Shown: positions 1-8,959 of the stretch, one piece after another | Numbering within the stretch: the first letter of the stretch is position 1 | Layout of the letters: every line of letters begins with the position of its first letter | Assembly (NCBI GenBank): GCA_020722565.1 | Contig: DYKO01000017.1 | Span: 1-56,920, forward strand | Direction: 5' to 3' | DNA: 56,920 nt | From: Rikenella microfusus | GTDB taxonomy: Bacteria > Bacteroidota > Bacteroidia > Bacteroidales > Tenuifilaceae | Notes under the pieces: model-generated | Database searches by the model: none | Told to the model about the DNA's origin: nothing | What the model saw: the letters and a program-made list of their open reading frames with translations, nothing else | Made by a program: the position numbers and the translations under genes

Positions 1-108
1 AGCGAGTATGCAATCAAGCGAAACTTATGTATTAATTGCTTCTATTGCTATGATGATAAAGAAAATTTAAATAGGCTCTTAAATTATATTGCGTACAACA
101 ATAATTGA
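1..108 (+). CDS. Possible C-terminal end of an unidentified protein (partial at window edge)
   Basis: Frame 1 is open from the window edge for 35 codons and ends at TGA 106-108. The short peptide has a Cys-rich patch (CINCFYC) and an Asn-rich tail. I do not recognise a family from so short a piece, and an open frame of this length can arise by chance in AT-rich DNA. Confidence 0.3.
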   Translation, partial: SEYAIKRNLCINCFYCYDDKENLNRLLNYIAYNNN

Positions 109-237
109 AATAGATAAACACCTAATTTTTTAATGGAAAATACCTTCGATGAGCCCACAAGATTATATTACGATATCCAACAATCGGATAATTTTCATGA
201 GAAATAAAAAAAGTAGCTCTCTAACACATATCAATTT

Positions 238-269
238 TTTGTAACTTAATTATAATTCTCTTACGTTTG
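238..269 (+). promoter_or_regulatory. Bacteroidota-type promoter upstream of the acyl-CoA synthetase
   Basis: TTTG at 238-241 and TACGTTTG at 262-269, separated by 20 bp, match the Bacteroidota consensus TTTG-N19/20-TAnnTTTG. Transcription would start about 30 bp before the ATG at 305. The remaining DNA between 109 and 237 holds no gene or structure I can support. Confidence 0.6.
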
Positions 270-304
270 TAAGCACTTCAAATAGTAGTAAAAAACATAT
301 ACCA

Positions 305-2362
305 ATGATTACCAATGAATTAATTAATCCCAAGAGTATAGTTGTTGTTGGGGGCTCCGATGACACACAAAAACCTGGAGGAAAAGTTCTAAAAAACCTT
401 TTGGATAATAGCTTCAAGGGTCAAATTTATGTTGTTAACCATAAAGCCAATGATATTCAAGGGGTTAAGTCGTATCGGGATGTAACGGATTTACCACAGG
501 TTGACTTAGCTATTTTGGCCATTGCGGCCAAGTTTTGTCCGCAAGCAGTTGATGTGTTGGCCAGGCAAAAGAACACAAGAGCATTTATCATTCTTTCGGC
601 TGGCTTCCATGAAGAGAGCGAAGAAGGTGCAAAGTTAGAACAGCAAATAGTTGAAACAATCAACAGCACAGGGGGCTGCCTAATAGGTCCCAACTGCATA
701 GGAGTAATGAACACCAACTATGCCGGCGTATTTACCACCCCCATTCCCAAATTCGACCCCAAGGGTGTCGATTTCATATCGGGTTCGGGTGCCACTGCCG
801 TTTTCATCATGGAATCGAGCATTCCACGTGGATTAACCTTTAACAGCGTGTATTCTGTAGGTAATAGTGCGCAGATTGGTGTTGAGGAGGTTCTGGAGTA
901 TCTCGACGTAACCTTTGACCCGGCCACCAGCTCAAGGGTAAAGCTACTATATGTTGAAAGCATAAATAAACCCCAAAAACTGCTAAAGCACGCCTCATCG
1001 TTAATTCGTAAGGGATGCCGCATTGCAGCCATAAAGGCCGGAAGTTCATCGGCCGGAAGCCGTGCGGCTTCGAGCCATACCGGTGCGCTTGCCAGCAGCG
1101 ATGTTGCCGTTGATGCCCTTTTCCGCAAAGCAGGAATAGTACGGTGCTATGGACGCGATGAACTGGCTACTGTGGCCTCTATATTCATGCATCCAGAACT
1201 AAAAGGTAAAAACATAGCCGTTATCACCCATGCCGGTGGACCAGCCGTAATGCTCACCGATTCGTTATCGAATAATGGGCTTGAGGTACCCCCCATTGAT
1301 GGACCAAAAGCACAGGAACTGCTTACAAAGCTCTTCCCGGGTTCATCGGTAGCTAATCCTATCGACTTTCTGGCTACGGGAACTGCGGAACAGTTGGGTT
1401 ACATCATCGATGCCTGCGAAAAAGATTTTGACTACATTGATGCCATAATTGTTATTTTTGGTAGTCCTGGGCTATTCCCTGTTTATGATGTTTACGACCT
1501 GCTCGACCAAAAGATGAAGGAGTGCCGAAAACCCATATTCCCTGTTCTGCCATCGGTAATGAACGTAAAGAACGAAATTGAGCACTTCATAGCCAAGGGC
1601 AGAATTTTCTTCCCCGATGAGGTTACACTTGGCAATGCCCTTGCCAAAATCTACTACACCCCTAAACCTGCAGTAGAGAATCCGGTATTACCCAAGGTTG
1701 AAGAAAAAGCCATTCGTAGTATCATTGAGAATAGCGGCAATGGCTACCTGCAACCCGATACCGTTCAGGAGCTACTTGATGCTGCAGGTATTCCCCGTGC
1801 CGGTGAGGCAGTAGCAACCACAGCCGCTGCAGCCATTGAGGCTGCTCAAAATTTGGGCTATCCGGTGGTAATGAAGGTGGTTGGCCCAGTTCACAAGTCC
1901 GATGTTGGCGGGGTAGTTCTTAATGTTACCGATGCCCAAACTGTTCGCAGGGAATTTGATAGAATGATAAAAATTAAGGATACCACCGCCGTACTAATTC
2001 AACCCATGCTAAATGGAACTGAACTATTTGTGGGCGCTAAACGCGAGGATAAGTTTGGTCACATGGTGCTTTGCGGTCTTGGCGGTATCTTCATTGAAGT
2101 TCTAAAAGATGCAAAAGCTGCACTTGCACCAGTTGCACCCGACGAGGCACACGGAATGATTCGTAGCTTAAAGAGCTATGGAATTATTAAGGGTGCCAGA
2201 GGTCAAGAACCCATTAACGAGCAAATTCTGGCCGAAATTGTGAGCCGTGTATCGGCGCTGGTAACCGTTGCCCCCGAAATTTTTGAGATGGACATAAACC
2301 CCCTGCTGGGCTCTAAAGATAAGGTGATAGCTGTTGACGCCCGAATCCGAATCGAAAAGTAA
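305..2362 (+). CDS. ADP-forming acetate/acyl-CoA ligase, fused alpha and beta subunits
   Basis: This is a cytoplasmic NDP-forming acyl-CoA synthetase of 685 residues. The family converts acyl-CoA, ADP and phosphate to free acid, ATP and CoA, so it conserves energy at the end of fermentation. The N-terminal CoA-binding Rossmann domain starts with SIVVVGGSDD. The succinyl-CoA-ligase-like middle carries the expected phospho-His in SSHTGALA (H258). The C-terminal third (about 470-685) is an ATP-grasp domain with the VMKVVGPVHKSDVGGV region. Length fits the fused alpha-beta architecture. The ATG at 305 follows a good promoter. Acetate is the likeliest product for a fermenter with a hydrogenase nearby, but aryl- or branched-chain acyl-CoA substrates cannot be excluded. 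Confidence 0.88.
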   Translation: MITNELINPKSIVVVGGSDDTQKPGGKVLKNLLDNSFKGQIYVVNHKANDIQGVKSYRDVTDLPQVDLAILAIAAKFCPQAVDVLARQKNTRAFIILSAGFHEESEEGAKLEQQIVETINSTGGCLIGPNCIGVMNTNYAGVFTTPIPKFDPKGVDFISGSGATAVFIMESSIPRGLTFNSVYSVGNSAQIGVEEVLEYLDVTFDPATSSRVKLLYVESINKPQKLLKHASSLIRKGCRIAAIKAGSSSAGSRAASSHTGALASSDVAVDALFRKAGIVRCYGRDELATVASIFMHPELKGKNIAVITHAGGPAVMLTDSLSNNGLEVPPIDGPKAQELLTKLFPGSSVANPIDFLATGTAEQLGYIIDACEKDFDYIDAIIVIFGSPGLFPVYDVYDLLDQKMKECRKPIFPVLPSVMNVKNEIEHFIAKGRIFFPDEVTLGNALAKIYYTPKPAVENPVLPKVEEKAIRSIIENSGNGYLQPDTVQELLDAAGIPRAGEAVATTAAAAIEAAQNLGYPVVMKVVGPVHKSDVGGVVLNVTDAQTVRREFDRMIKIKDTTAVLIQPMLNGTELFVGAKREDKFGHMVLCGLGGIFIEVLKDAKAALAPVAPDEAHGMIRSLKSYGIIKGARGQEPINEQILAEIVSRVSALVTVAPEIFEMDINPLLGSKDKVIAVDARIRIEK

Positions 2363-2368
2363 TACACA

Positions 2369-2518
2369 ATGAGTATCAGGGATAAATGGAACTGCCTGTC
2401 AGCAAATGAGAAGATGATGATTGCATTGGTCATCATTCTTCTTATACTTATTGCCACCCGTTTTGAATACATCTGGGAACAGGTAAAGACCGGTTTTAGA
2501 CGCTACTTTAACCATTAA
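2369..2518 (+). CDS. Small single-pass membrane protein, 49 residues
   Basis: An ATG six bases after the ligase stop opens a 49-codon frame ending at TAA 2516-2518. The protein has a charged N-terminus (MSIRDKWN), one hydrophobic helix (MMIALVIILLILIA, about residues 16-29) and a basic, aromatic tail (FEYIWEQVKTGFRRYF). It sits inside an apparent operon, between the ligase and the next membrane protein 13 bp downstream. The hydrophobic pattern and packing argue for a real gene, but I recognise no family and assign no function. Confidence 0.55.
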   Translation: MSIRDKWNCLSANEKMMIALVIILLILIATRFEYIWEQVKTGFRRYFNH

Positions 2519-2531
2519 AACAAACTCAAAG

Positions 2532-3227
2532 GTGAAAAGAAACGACATCTACGTGCTGGCAGGAACCGTGGCGTTACTACTGCCTTTTTTTGTATCGGAA
2601 ACAGTTTACAACTTTTATGTCGATTTTAACGCCAATCACGGCATGATAACCAGCTTCATTAAGTTTGCCGTACTGGCAACCTTTGGCGAAGCCATTGGTT
2701 TACGCATCCGAACCGGAGCTTACAATCATCCAGGGTTTGGACTACTACCCCGTGCCGTTATATGGGGTATGCTGGGTTTAACCATTAAGTTGGCATTTGT
2801 TCTTTTTGCCAGTGGGGTACCAGTCTTTCTGGCCTATATGGGGCTTGAAAGCGCACCGACAGCAATTAAAGCCTATTTCACATGGTCTAAACTGTTTGTA
2901 GCATTCAGCATCAGCTTACTAATGAATGTTATTTATGCCCCGATAATGATGACAATTCATAAAATTACCGATACCCATATCATGAACAATGGTGGAACGC
3001 TATCGTGCCTTCTGAAACCGATAAAGTTCGGTGATATTTTACCATCAATAAATTGGAAGGTACAATGGGAGTTTGTGTTTGCCAAAACCATCCCCTACTT
3101 CTGGATTCCGGCCCATACCATTACCTTTTTGCTCCCTGCCGATTTTCAGGTTCTTTTTGCAGCCATATTAAGCGTTGCATTAGGGGTTTTTCTTGCCATT
3201 GCCAGCCTAAAGGGCAGCGGAAAGTAA
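2532..3227 (+). CDS. Mpv17/PMP22-like multispanning membrane protein
   Basis: The 231-residue protein begins with GTG at 2532 and has about five to six hydrophobic segments. The C-terminal stretch WEFVFAKTIPYFWIPAHTIT resembles the conserved W-x-P...FWIPxH region of Mpv17/PMP22-type proteins, which are poorly understood channel-like membrane proteins. It follows the 49-residue membrane protein closely and is probably co-transcribed with the acyl-CoA ligase. The family call rests on pattern resemblance only; a generic inner-membrane protein is the alternative. Confidence 0.5.
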   Translation: MKRNDIYVLAGTVALLLPFFVSETVYNFYVDFNANHGMITSFIKFAVLATFGEAIGLRIRTGAYNHPGFGLLPRAVIWGMLGLTIKLAFVLFASGVPVFLAYMGLESAPTAIKAYFTWSKLFVAFSISLLMNVIYAPIMMTIHKITDTHIMNNGGTLSCLLKPIKFGDILPSINWKVQWEFVFAKTIPYFWIPAHTITFLLPADFQVLFAAILSVALGVFLAIASLKGSGK

Positions 3228-3281
3228 TTGCAGTATTAAACATAATTGAATATATTTACAAAAAATAATTTCCTTACCACA

Positions 3282-3800
3282 ATGAAAAAACGAATTGGAA
3301 TATTCTATGGGCCAACTGGTGGCTCAACCGAAAGGGTAGCCAAAATGATTGCAAATGAACTTGGAATAACTGAAGATGTTTATCCCATCAAAAATGTTAG
3401 TATAACTCAAATCAATCATTATGATATAATTATATTTGGGTGTTCTACACTTGGAAGCGAAACGTGGAATGGTAAGTCATCGCAATCCGATTGGGACATT
3501 TTCCGGCCGGAACTGGGTAAAATAAACACACAGGGAAAACTTTTTGCTTTCTTTGGCACCGGAGACTCTGTAACCTATTCGCGTAATTTTGTAAATGCCA
3601 TGGGCATATTGGCTAAGGAGTTTATGGCAAAAGGAGCTAAAGTAATAGGCCAATGGCCAACCGAGGGTTACACCTTTAGCGATTCGGAAGCATTGATTAA
3701 TGATAAATTTATTGGACTAGCCATTGACGAAGAATTTGAAGCTTATAAAACACCCGACCGTGTAAAAAAATGGGCGGAACTAATTAAAAAATCGATATAA
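3282..3800 (+). CDS. Flavodoxin
   Basis: This is a 172-residue FMN-binding electron carrier. The P-loop for the FMN phosphate is FYGPTGGSTERVAKMIA near the N-terminus. The isoalloxazine-binding loops are visible as FGCSTLGSETWNG and the FFGTGDSVTYSRNF segment, which matches the long-chain flavodoxin layout. I place the start at ATG 3282 (MKKRIGIFYG) rather than at 3246, because the extra 12 residues precede the first beta strand of the fold and are not typical. Flavodoxin can replace ferredoxin as partner of hydrogenase or pyruvate:ferredoxin oxidoreductase under iron limitation. The gene ends facing the M48 protease gene with a 17-bp tail overlap. Confidence 0.88.
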   Translation: MKKRIGIFYGPTGGSTERVAKMIANELGITEDVYPIKNVSITQINHYDIIIFGCSTLGSETWNGKSSQSDWDIFRPELGKINTQGKLFAFFGTGDSVTYSRNFVNAMGILAKEFMAKGAKVIGQWPTEGYTFSDSEALINDKFIGLAIDEEFEAYKTPDRVKKWAELIKKSI

Positions 3801-4644
3801 ATATTGCAGAGCAGCCACCTTTTGATGTGGCTGTTCTTTCAATTCCATCTGCATCCTTTCTCGGCAAGGAGTTCTTAAACTGCTGGTAGCGTTCAACATA
3901 AGTCTCGCCACCCCGGCTACCAAAGTTCTTCCAAACATCATCAATATTCTTAATTCTATTTTCATCGGACGGATGGGTGCTAAGGAACTCTGGAATTTTG
4001 GTTGAACTATTCATTTTTTCAAAAAAAGCGGCCAGCTCACGAGGATAGTAATCGGTGTCATAAAGATAAGTTACGGCGTACTTATCAGCCTCATACTCAT
4101 TATCGCGGCTATACTTCAGCATGGTTCCGCCAAGGGCTAACTGGGAGAGAATCTGCTCGAGCTGCGAGGGGTTGTCGCCCATAATAATAGAGAACAACAT
4201 GCTAAAGCCGTATTGGCGGGTTAACATCTGTGTGGAGTGTCGCCTATCGGCATGGGCAATTTCATGGGCCATTACCCCGGCAAGTTGCGCCTCATTATCC
4301 AAGAATTTAATCAGCCCCGTGTAAAAGTATAAATACCCGCCTGGAGCAGTAAAGGCATTGAGTACGTCATCGTTCATAATAATCTTAACCTGCCACGGGA
4401 AGGTTTTGGAGTACCTAAGATCATTGGAACTCAATATGGCATTCATAATCCGTTCAATGTGGGTATAGGCCTCAGGGTACTGGGTCCGGTCAAGAATCGG
4501 GTACTCACTGGGATTTGCCATTATAGCCGAATCTAACTGTGCACCAAACTGAATATCCTGTTCTAGCGTAAAGAAATTTATTCCGTCGTCGGAGCAACTG
4601 AAAAGTATTCCAACGCTTAACAAAGCAATTAGTATTCTTCGCAT
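3784..4644 (-). CDS. M48-family zinc metalloprotease, lipoprotein
   Basis: This is a 286-residue Ste24/HtpX/BepA-type peptidase. The N-terminus is a lipoprotein signal with lipobox LFSC (lipidated C17), so it is envelope-anchored. The zinc motif HEIAH (H127, E128, H131) follows VMA. A third ligand is expected in the NEYEADKYAV segment, where EAD is the usual M48 glutamate motif. The usual downstream TPR region is missing and the protein ends soon after the catalytic domain. Such periplasmic enzymes take part in outer-membrane protein quality control. It is convergent with flavodoxin and divergent from mtgA. Confidence 0.85.
   Translation of the reverse strand: MRRILIALLSVGILFSCSDDGINFFTLEQDIQFGAQLDSAIMANPSEYPILDRTQYPEAYTHIERIMNAILSSNDLRYSKTFPWQVKIIMNDDVLNAFTAPGGYLYFYTGLIKFLDNEAQLAGVMAHEIAHADRRHSTQMLTRQYGFSMLFSIIMGDNPSQLEQILSQLALGGTMLKYSRDNEYEADKYAVTYLYDTDYYPRELAAFFEKMNSSTKIPEFLSTHPSDENRIKNIDDVWKNFGSRGGETYVERYQQFKNSLPRKDADGIERTATSKGGCSAIFISIF
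3809..3836. terminator. Hairpin terminator between convergent genes
   Basis: GAGCAGCCAC (3809-3818) pairs with GTGGCTGTTC (3827-3836) over an 8-base loop with one mismatch, and is followed by TTTC on the plus strand. It lies just after the flavodoxin stop, inside the last codons of the convergent M48 protease gene. Confidence 0.5.
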
Positions 4645-4679
4645 AATCTTTTAGTACTTGTTCTACAGGTCTATGTACG

Positions 4680-4687
4680 CAAATTTA
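4680..4687 (-). promoter_or_regulatory. Candidate -7 element for the M48 protease gene
   Basis: On the minus strand the sequence is TAAATTTG, a full match to TAnnTTTG, about 36 bp before the start codon at 4644. No convincing TTTG element was found at the -33 position, so this is a partial promoter call. Confidence 0.4.
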
Positions 4688-4730
4688 CTAATTTTATATA
4701 TTAGCGGTTGAATTAAACTATCCTCAGGTT

Positions 4731-5450
4731 TTGAAAACAAATACAGAAAATAGTCGATCTTCATTTAAGCGACCAATTCGGTTATTCTTTTTATCATCCA
4801 TTGCTTTATTCTTTGGGATTACCATTATAAACACCATTTTCTTTTCTTTCATTAACCCGGGTTCCACATGGTTAATGATTCTTAAACATCACCAACCCAA
4901 AGAGCAGCGTGGTTATACAAAAATAAAGCATAGCTGGGTTAGCCTCGATGAAATTTCGCCAAATATGGTGCTTGCCGTTATAGCTGCCGAGGATAACAAG
5001 TTTATGGAGCATAATGGTTTTGATTGGAAATCGATAAAAAAGGCAAATAAGTTGAACAAAAGTGGTAAAAAACTCAGGGGCGCCAGTACCATATCGCAGC
5101 AAACTGCAAAGAATATTTTTCTGTGGCCCAAGCGTTCATGGGTACGAAAAGGTCTTGAGGCCTACTTTACCATTTTAATAGAGCTTTTCTGGAGCAAAGA
5201 GCGAATTATGGAGGTTTACCTAAACGTGGCCGAAATGGGAAAGGGTATCTACGGGGCTGAGGCCGCTGCAAGGGAATACTACAAGAAACCGGTTTCGAAA
5301 ATTACCCGATACGAAGCGGCGATGATTGCAACCACCCTACCCGCACCCTCAAAACGTAACCCTGCTAAACCCAGCAGATATATGGTACGCTACCAGGGAC
5401 ATATTTTAAGAAATATGAATAATCTTGGGAAAATTGAATTTAAAAGATAA
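4731..5450 (+). CDS. mtgA: Monofunctional biosynthetic peptidoglycan transglycosylase
   Basis: This GT51 enzyme of 239 residues polymerises lipid II into glycan strands on the outer face of the inner membrane. A single N-terminal membrane segment (about residues 17-38) is followed by the GT51 core. The catalytic Glu lies in AAEDNKFMEHNGFDW, and RGASTISQQTAKNIFLW and the KERIMEVYLNVAEMG block are the other conserved motifs. No transpeptidase domain follows, which fits MtgA rather than a class A PBP. The only usable start upstream of the membrane segment in this frame is TTG at 4731; the frame meets a stop at 4689 with no ATG between. It is followed after 23 bp by the TPR gene. Confidence 0.9.
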   Translation: MKTNTENSRSSFKRPIRLFFLSSIALFFGITIINTIFFSFINPGSTWLMILKHHQPKEQRGYTKIKHSWVSLDEISPNMVLAVIAAEDNKFMEHNGFDWKSIKKANKLNKSGKKLRGASTISQQTAKNIFLWPKRSWVRKGLEAYFTILIELFWSKERIMEVYLNVAEMGKGIYGAEAAAREYYKKPVSKITRYEAAMIATTLPAPSKRNPAKPSRYMVRYQGHILRNMNNLGKIEFKR

Positions 5451-5473
5451 TTAACATTGATGTAATTGCATAC

Positions 5474-7396
5474 ATGATTCCAAAAATTAAATATATCCTT
5501 AGTTGTACAGTACTTTTTATTCTGGTTTCCCCAACTGGATTCCCACAATTCAACAAGGCCTTCTTTTTTTACCGAAGTGAGGAATTAATATCGCAGGGCA
5601 AATACAACGAGGCCATTCCGGTGCTGAATACCCTTATCAATGTTGATTCAACCATACATGAGGCTTGGTTCCTAAGGGGTGTTGCCCGTTACTATCAGAA
5701 CGACTTTGCTGGTGCCCAAAATGATTTTGATAAATGCCTTAATATTAATCCATTATTCTCGCAATCCTATCAATATAGCGCAATGGTTTTTGAGCAAAAC
5801 GGACAACGCGATGAGGCCATTGGGGCCATTAGAAAAGCCATTGAGCTCAGGCCAAATTCTGCCCAGTATAACTTCACCTATGGTGTTATTTTGTTCCAAC
5901 AACAAAAATACAACGAGGCCCTTAAGGTTTTTAATCATGTAATTCATATCGACAACCGCATACCCGATGCATGGTTAAACCGAGGCGCCATCCGCTTAAT
6001 GCTTTCCGATAGCGTGGGAGCATTGGATGATTTCACAAAAGCAATCAACCTAACCCCCTTTAGCCCTGCACCCTATATGCGAAGAGGTGCGCTACACGCA
6101 CAAATGAGAAACTATTCGCAAGCACTATCCGATTTAAACCAAGCCATTTCCAACGATAGCACATATGCAAAGGCATACTTTACGCGGGCATTGGTTTACT
6201 ATTACATGAAACAGCCCGAATTATCGTTACAGGATCTGAATCGCACCCTACTAATTGAGCCCCGAAACACCCTTGCCCTCTTTAACAGGGCAATTATCAG
6301 CTACGAAACCGAAAACCCCGAAGCTGCCATAGATGACCTTACGCGATTGTCGTCAATCATTCCTACAAATGTTTTAGTTCACTACTATTTGGCTTCCATC
6401 AGGTTTGAGAAAGGTTATCTTCCCATGGCACTGGAAAACGTCAATAAAGCCATTGAACTTTTTCCACAGTTTGCAAATGCATACCAGCTCAGAGCGGAAA
6501 TTAAGGCAAAAAGCGGCGACCTAAAAGCGGCAGAAGCTGACTTTACCCTTAGTCGTAAGCTTGCTGCTGAGTATCAAGCAAATTCAAACAACCAGTTCAG
6601 CACACTAATGGATTCAACCGGCAAAATAAAGCATCTACTATCGTTCGATGAGGAACTGGATTTAATATCAACATTGAACATGGAATTACTTAAGGAACAC
6701 CTAATAACCATTGTGTACCCTTTAATCGCCCTAAAAATTGGTAAATCAAAAAATGTAAAGAACAGTAACTGGCAAAGTTCTGCTTTAAGACAATTGCTAA
6801 CGAAATGGCAATGTGACGATTACACCATTTACTTTGACTACGACAACGCTATTGCAGCATCAGTTTCGGAATTTGAAGATATCAACATTAATGAGCTTTG
6901 CAAAGTGTTGGTTGCGCTTCAGAACAATCAGTATAACCGGGCTATGAATATTGTAAATGATTTATGCAAAGCCAATAGTAATAATAGTATTTACAGTTTT
7001 GTAAGGATTATTACACAAATAAAAACGGCTCAATTTATCGAAGAAATTCGAAATAAATCGCAGTATACTGCTAATCAAGGCTATGACAAGGAGAATGAAA
7101 GTTATAGAGCAGCGATTGATGAAATAAAGCAACAGATTTTAGTAGAAGATTTAGAAGGTATTCTCCCCTATAATGCGGGCGTGGTATGCATGAAGTTAGA
7201 CCAAAGCGATGATGCCATTGAGTGGTTTTCCAAAACCATTGAAACAAACCCATTAATTCACGGCGCATGGTACAACAGGGGGCTGCTAAGGTTACTTAAG
7301 AATGAAGTTGGCAAAGGATGCTCAGATCTGCGCAGAGCTGTTGATTTAGGAAATGAACAAGCCCCTGAAGTTGTTTCACGATTTTGCAAACAATAG
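5474..7396 (+). CDS. Exported tetratricopeptide-repeat protein
   Basis: The 640-residue protein has an N-terminal signal peptide (hydrophobic segment to about residue 24, ending SPTGFPQ). Tandem TPR units cover roughly residues 30-375, with typical lines such as AWFLRGVARYYQNDFAGAQNDFDKC. A non-TPR middle follows, and a final TPR pair lies near 575-635 (NAGVVCMKLDQSDDAIEWFSKTI). TPR arrays are protein-binding scaffolds. The gene lies 23 bp after mtgA, so a role in cell-envelope assembly is plausible but inferred. No enzymatic motif was seen. Confidence 0.8.
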   Translation: MIPKIKYILSCTVLFILVSPTGFPQFNKAFFFYRSEELISQGKYNEAIPVLNTLINVDSTIHEAWFLRGVARYYQNDFAGAQNDFDKCLNINPLFSQSYQYSAMVFEQNGQRDEAIGAIRKAIELRPNSAQYNFTYGVILFQQQKYNEALKVFNHVIHIDNRIPDAWLNRGAIRLMLSDSVGALDDFTKAINLTPFSPAPYMRRGALHAQMRNYSQALSDLNQAISNDSTYAKAYFTRALVYYYMKQPELSLQDLNRTLLIEPRNTLALFNRAIISYETENPEAAIDDLTRLSSIIPTNVLVHYYLASIRFEKGYLPMALENVNKAIELFPQFANAYQLRAEIKAKSGDLKAAEADFTLSRKLAAEYQANSNNQFSTLMDSTGKIKHLLSFDEELDLISTLNMELLKEHLITIVYPLIALKIGKSKNVKNSNWQSSALRQLLTKWQCDDYTIYFDYDNAIAASVSEFEDININELCKVLVALQNNQYNRAMNIVNDLCKANSNNSIYSFVRIITQIKTAQFIEEIRNKSQYTANQGYDKENESYRAAIDEIKQQILVEDLEGILPYNAGVVCMKLDQSDDAIEWFSKTIETNPLIHGAWYNRGLLRLLKNEVGKGCSDLRRAVDLGNEQAPEVVSRFCKQ

Positions 7397-7399
7397 CAA

Positions 7400-7421
7400 A
7401 GCCCTGCAAATGAGCAGGGCT
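7400..7421. terminator. Bidirectional terminator between the TPR gene and hydG
   Basis: A perfect 8-bp stem, AGCCCTGC with GCAGGGCT, encloses a 6-base loop. It lies four bases after the TPR-gene stop and is flanked by an AT-rich tail. The two genes converge here, so the hairpin can serve both. Confidence 0.7.
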
Positions 7422-7446
7422 AAATAAATTTTAAGAATCATAACGT

Positions 7447-8874
7447 TTAAAAGTAAAGGTCGCGCTCACCTGCTGTAATTCGCTCAATTCGCCTCTGTAC
7501 TTCAGCTGTGTTCTGATATTCTTGAAGGTCGAGCAGCGTTTTTTCAATTAGTTTATATCCCTTTTGCTTAACATCGGGTGATGCATAATCAACTAAGTAC
7601 TCGGTGAGTGTTAGCAGAGCATTGGGAGTACAGTAACGCTTGATAAATCCGGGAACCGAGAACTCCATAAAATGCTCACCGGTACGTCCCAAGCGGTAGC
7701 AAGCCGTGCAAAATGAGGGTATGTAGTTATGATCAATTAGTTCATCGATTATCTCGCCAAGCGATCGGTTATCATTTATCTGGAACTGCTCACGGTTCAG
7801 GTCCTGCTCCTCATTTTTGGAATGCGAGTAGGAACCCAACTCCAATTTGGTTCCACCATCAATTTGTGAAACACCAAACTGAATAACCTGTCGGCGAATG
7901 TTAACTGGCTCACGTGCAGTAAGTATCATTCCGGTATACGGCACAGCAAGCCTGAGAATAGCAACCAACTTAACAAAATCGTCGTCGGATACAAAGTACT
8001 TATCCGTAATGTTCAAACCCGAAGCCGATTTTATGCGGGGGAACGAAATGGTATGAGGGCCAACATTATAGCATGCTTCAAGATGATTGGTATGGCGGAT
8101 TAGTCCCAGAACCTCAAACCGCCAATCGTAGAGTCCGAAGAGTGCGCCAATACCGACATCGTCAAGGCCAGCCTCCTGCGCCCGATCGAGTGATGTTAAG
8201 CGCCAATCGAAATCAGCCTTTTTCCCGCCAAGGTGGTACCATTTGTAAGCCTCGGGGTGATAGGTTTCCTGAAATATCTGATAGGTTCCAATGCCTGCTT
8301 CTTTAACCTTGCGGAATCCCTCAATATCAAGTGGAGCAGCATTGATGTTTACCCTACGTATTTCGCCATTACCCTTTTTAATGCCATAAACCAACCTAAC
8401 GGTATGGGCAATGTAATCAGCTGAGTACTCGGGATGCTCGCCATAAACCAGGATTAAGCGTTTTTGTCCGTTATCTTCAAGTGCTTCAACCTCCTGCACA
8501 ATTTCCTCATCGGTTAGAGTCCTACGAACGGTATCCCTATTCGTTACTCTGAATCCACAGTACTGGCAGTTGTTGGTGCACTTGTTTCCTATATACAACG
8601 GTGCAAACAGCACAATACGATTGCCGTATATACGTTCCTTAAGCGTACGGGCTCCGTGAAGAATCTCCTCAACCAGCTCGGGATCGGTAGTGTTAACCAA
8701 TACGGCCACCTCCTCGAGGTTCAATCTGTGCTTATCGAGCGACTTGGTAAGAATCTCGCGTACCCGCTCTTTTGTGGGTTTAGCATTGTTTATATATTCC
8801 CATATTTCATCGGCATCGATGAAAGGCTTCATAGGCTCATCGGGAATGCGGTACTTCTCTGGATTAAATTTCAT
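7447..8874 (-). CDS. hydG: [FeFe]-hydrogenase H-cluster radical SAM maturase HydG
   Basis: HydG cleaves tyrosine with S-adenosylmethionine to supply the CO and CN ligands of the H-cluster. At 475 residues the length is typical. The radical-SAM [4Fe-4S] motif CTNNCQYC has C99, C103 and C106. The C-terminal cluster motif is CTAC followed by 22 residues and a third Cys (CxxCx22C), which separates HydG from its relative ThiH. The gene follows the TM1266-type gene after an 85-bp spacer with no recognised feature and is probably in the same transcript. HydE and HydF, also needed for maturation, are not in this window. Confidence 0.95.
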   Translation of the reverse strand: MKFNPEKYRIPDEPMKPFIDADEIWEYINNAKPTKERVREILTKSLDKHRLNLEEVAVLVNTTDPELVEEILHGARTLKERIYGNRIVLFAPLYIGNKCTNNCQYCGFRVTNRDTVRRTLTDEEIVQEVEALEDNGQKRLILVYGEHPEYSADYIAHTVRLVYGIKKGNGEIRRVNINAAPLDIEGFRKVKEAGIGTYQIFQETYHPEAYKWYHLGGKKADFDWRLTSLDRAQEAGLDDVGIGALFGLYDWRFEVLGLIRHTNHLEACYNVGPHTISFPRIKSASGLNITDKYFVSDDDFVKLVAILRLAVPYTGMILTAREPVNIRRQVIQFGVSQIDGGTKLELGSYSHSKNEEQDLNREQFQINDNRSLGEIIDELIDHNYIPSFCTACYRLGRTGEHFMEFSVPGFIKRYCTPNALLTLTEYLVDYASPDVKQKGYKLIEKTLLDLQEYQNTAEVQRRIERITAGERDLYF

Positions 8875-8959
8875 GGCTCTATATCAATTTGTAGGACAAC
8901 TAAAAATTTCAAGTTTTTTATGAGCCCGATACCTACTGAGGAAAAAGAATACAACAAAC

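Noticed and set aside
718-1128. Minus-strand open frame of 136 codons opposite the acyl-CoA ligase
   Set aside because: It lies wholly antisense to a strongly supported gene and its peptide has no recognisable fold or motif.
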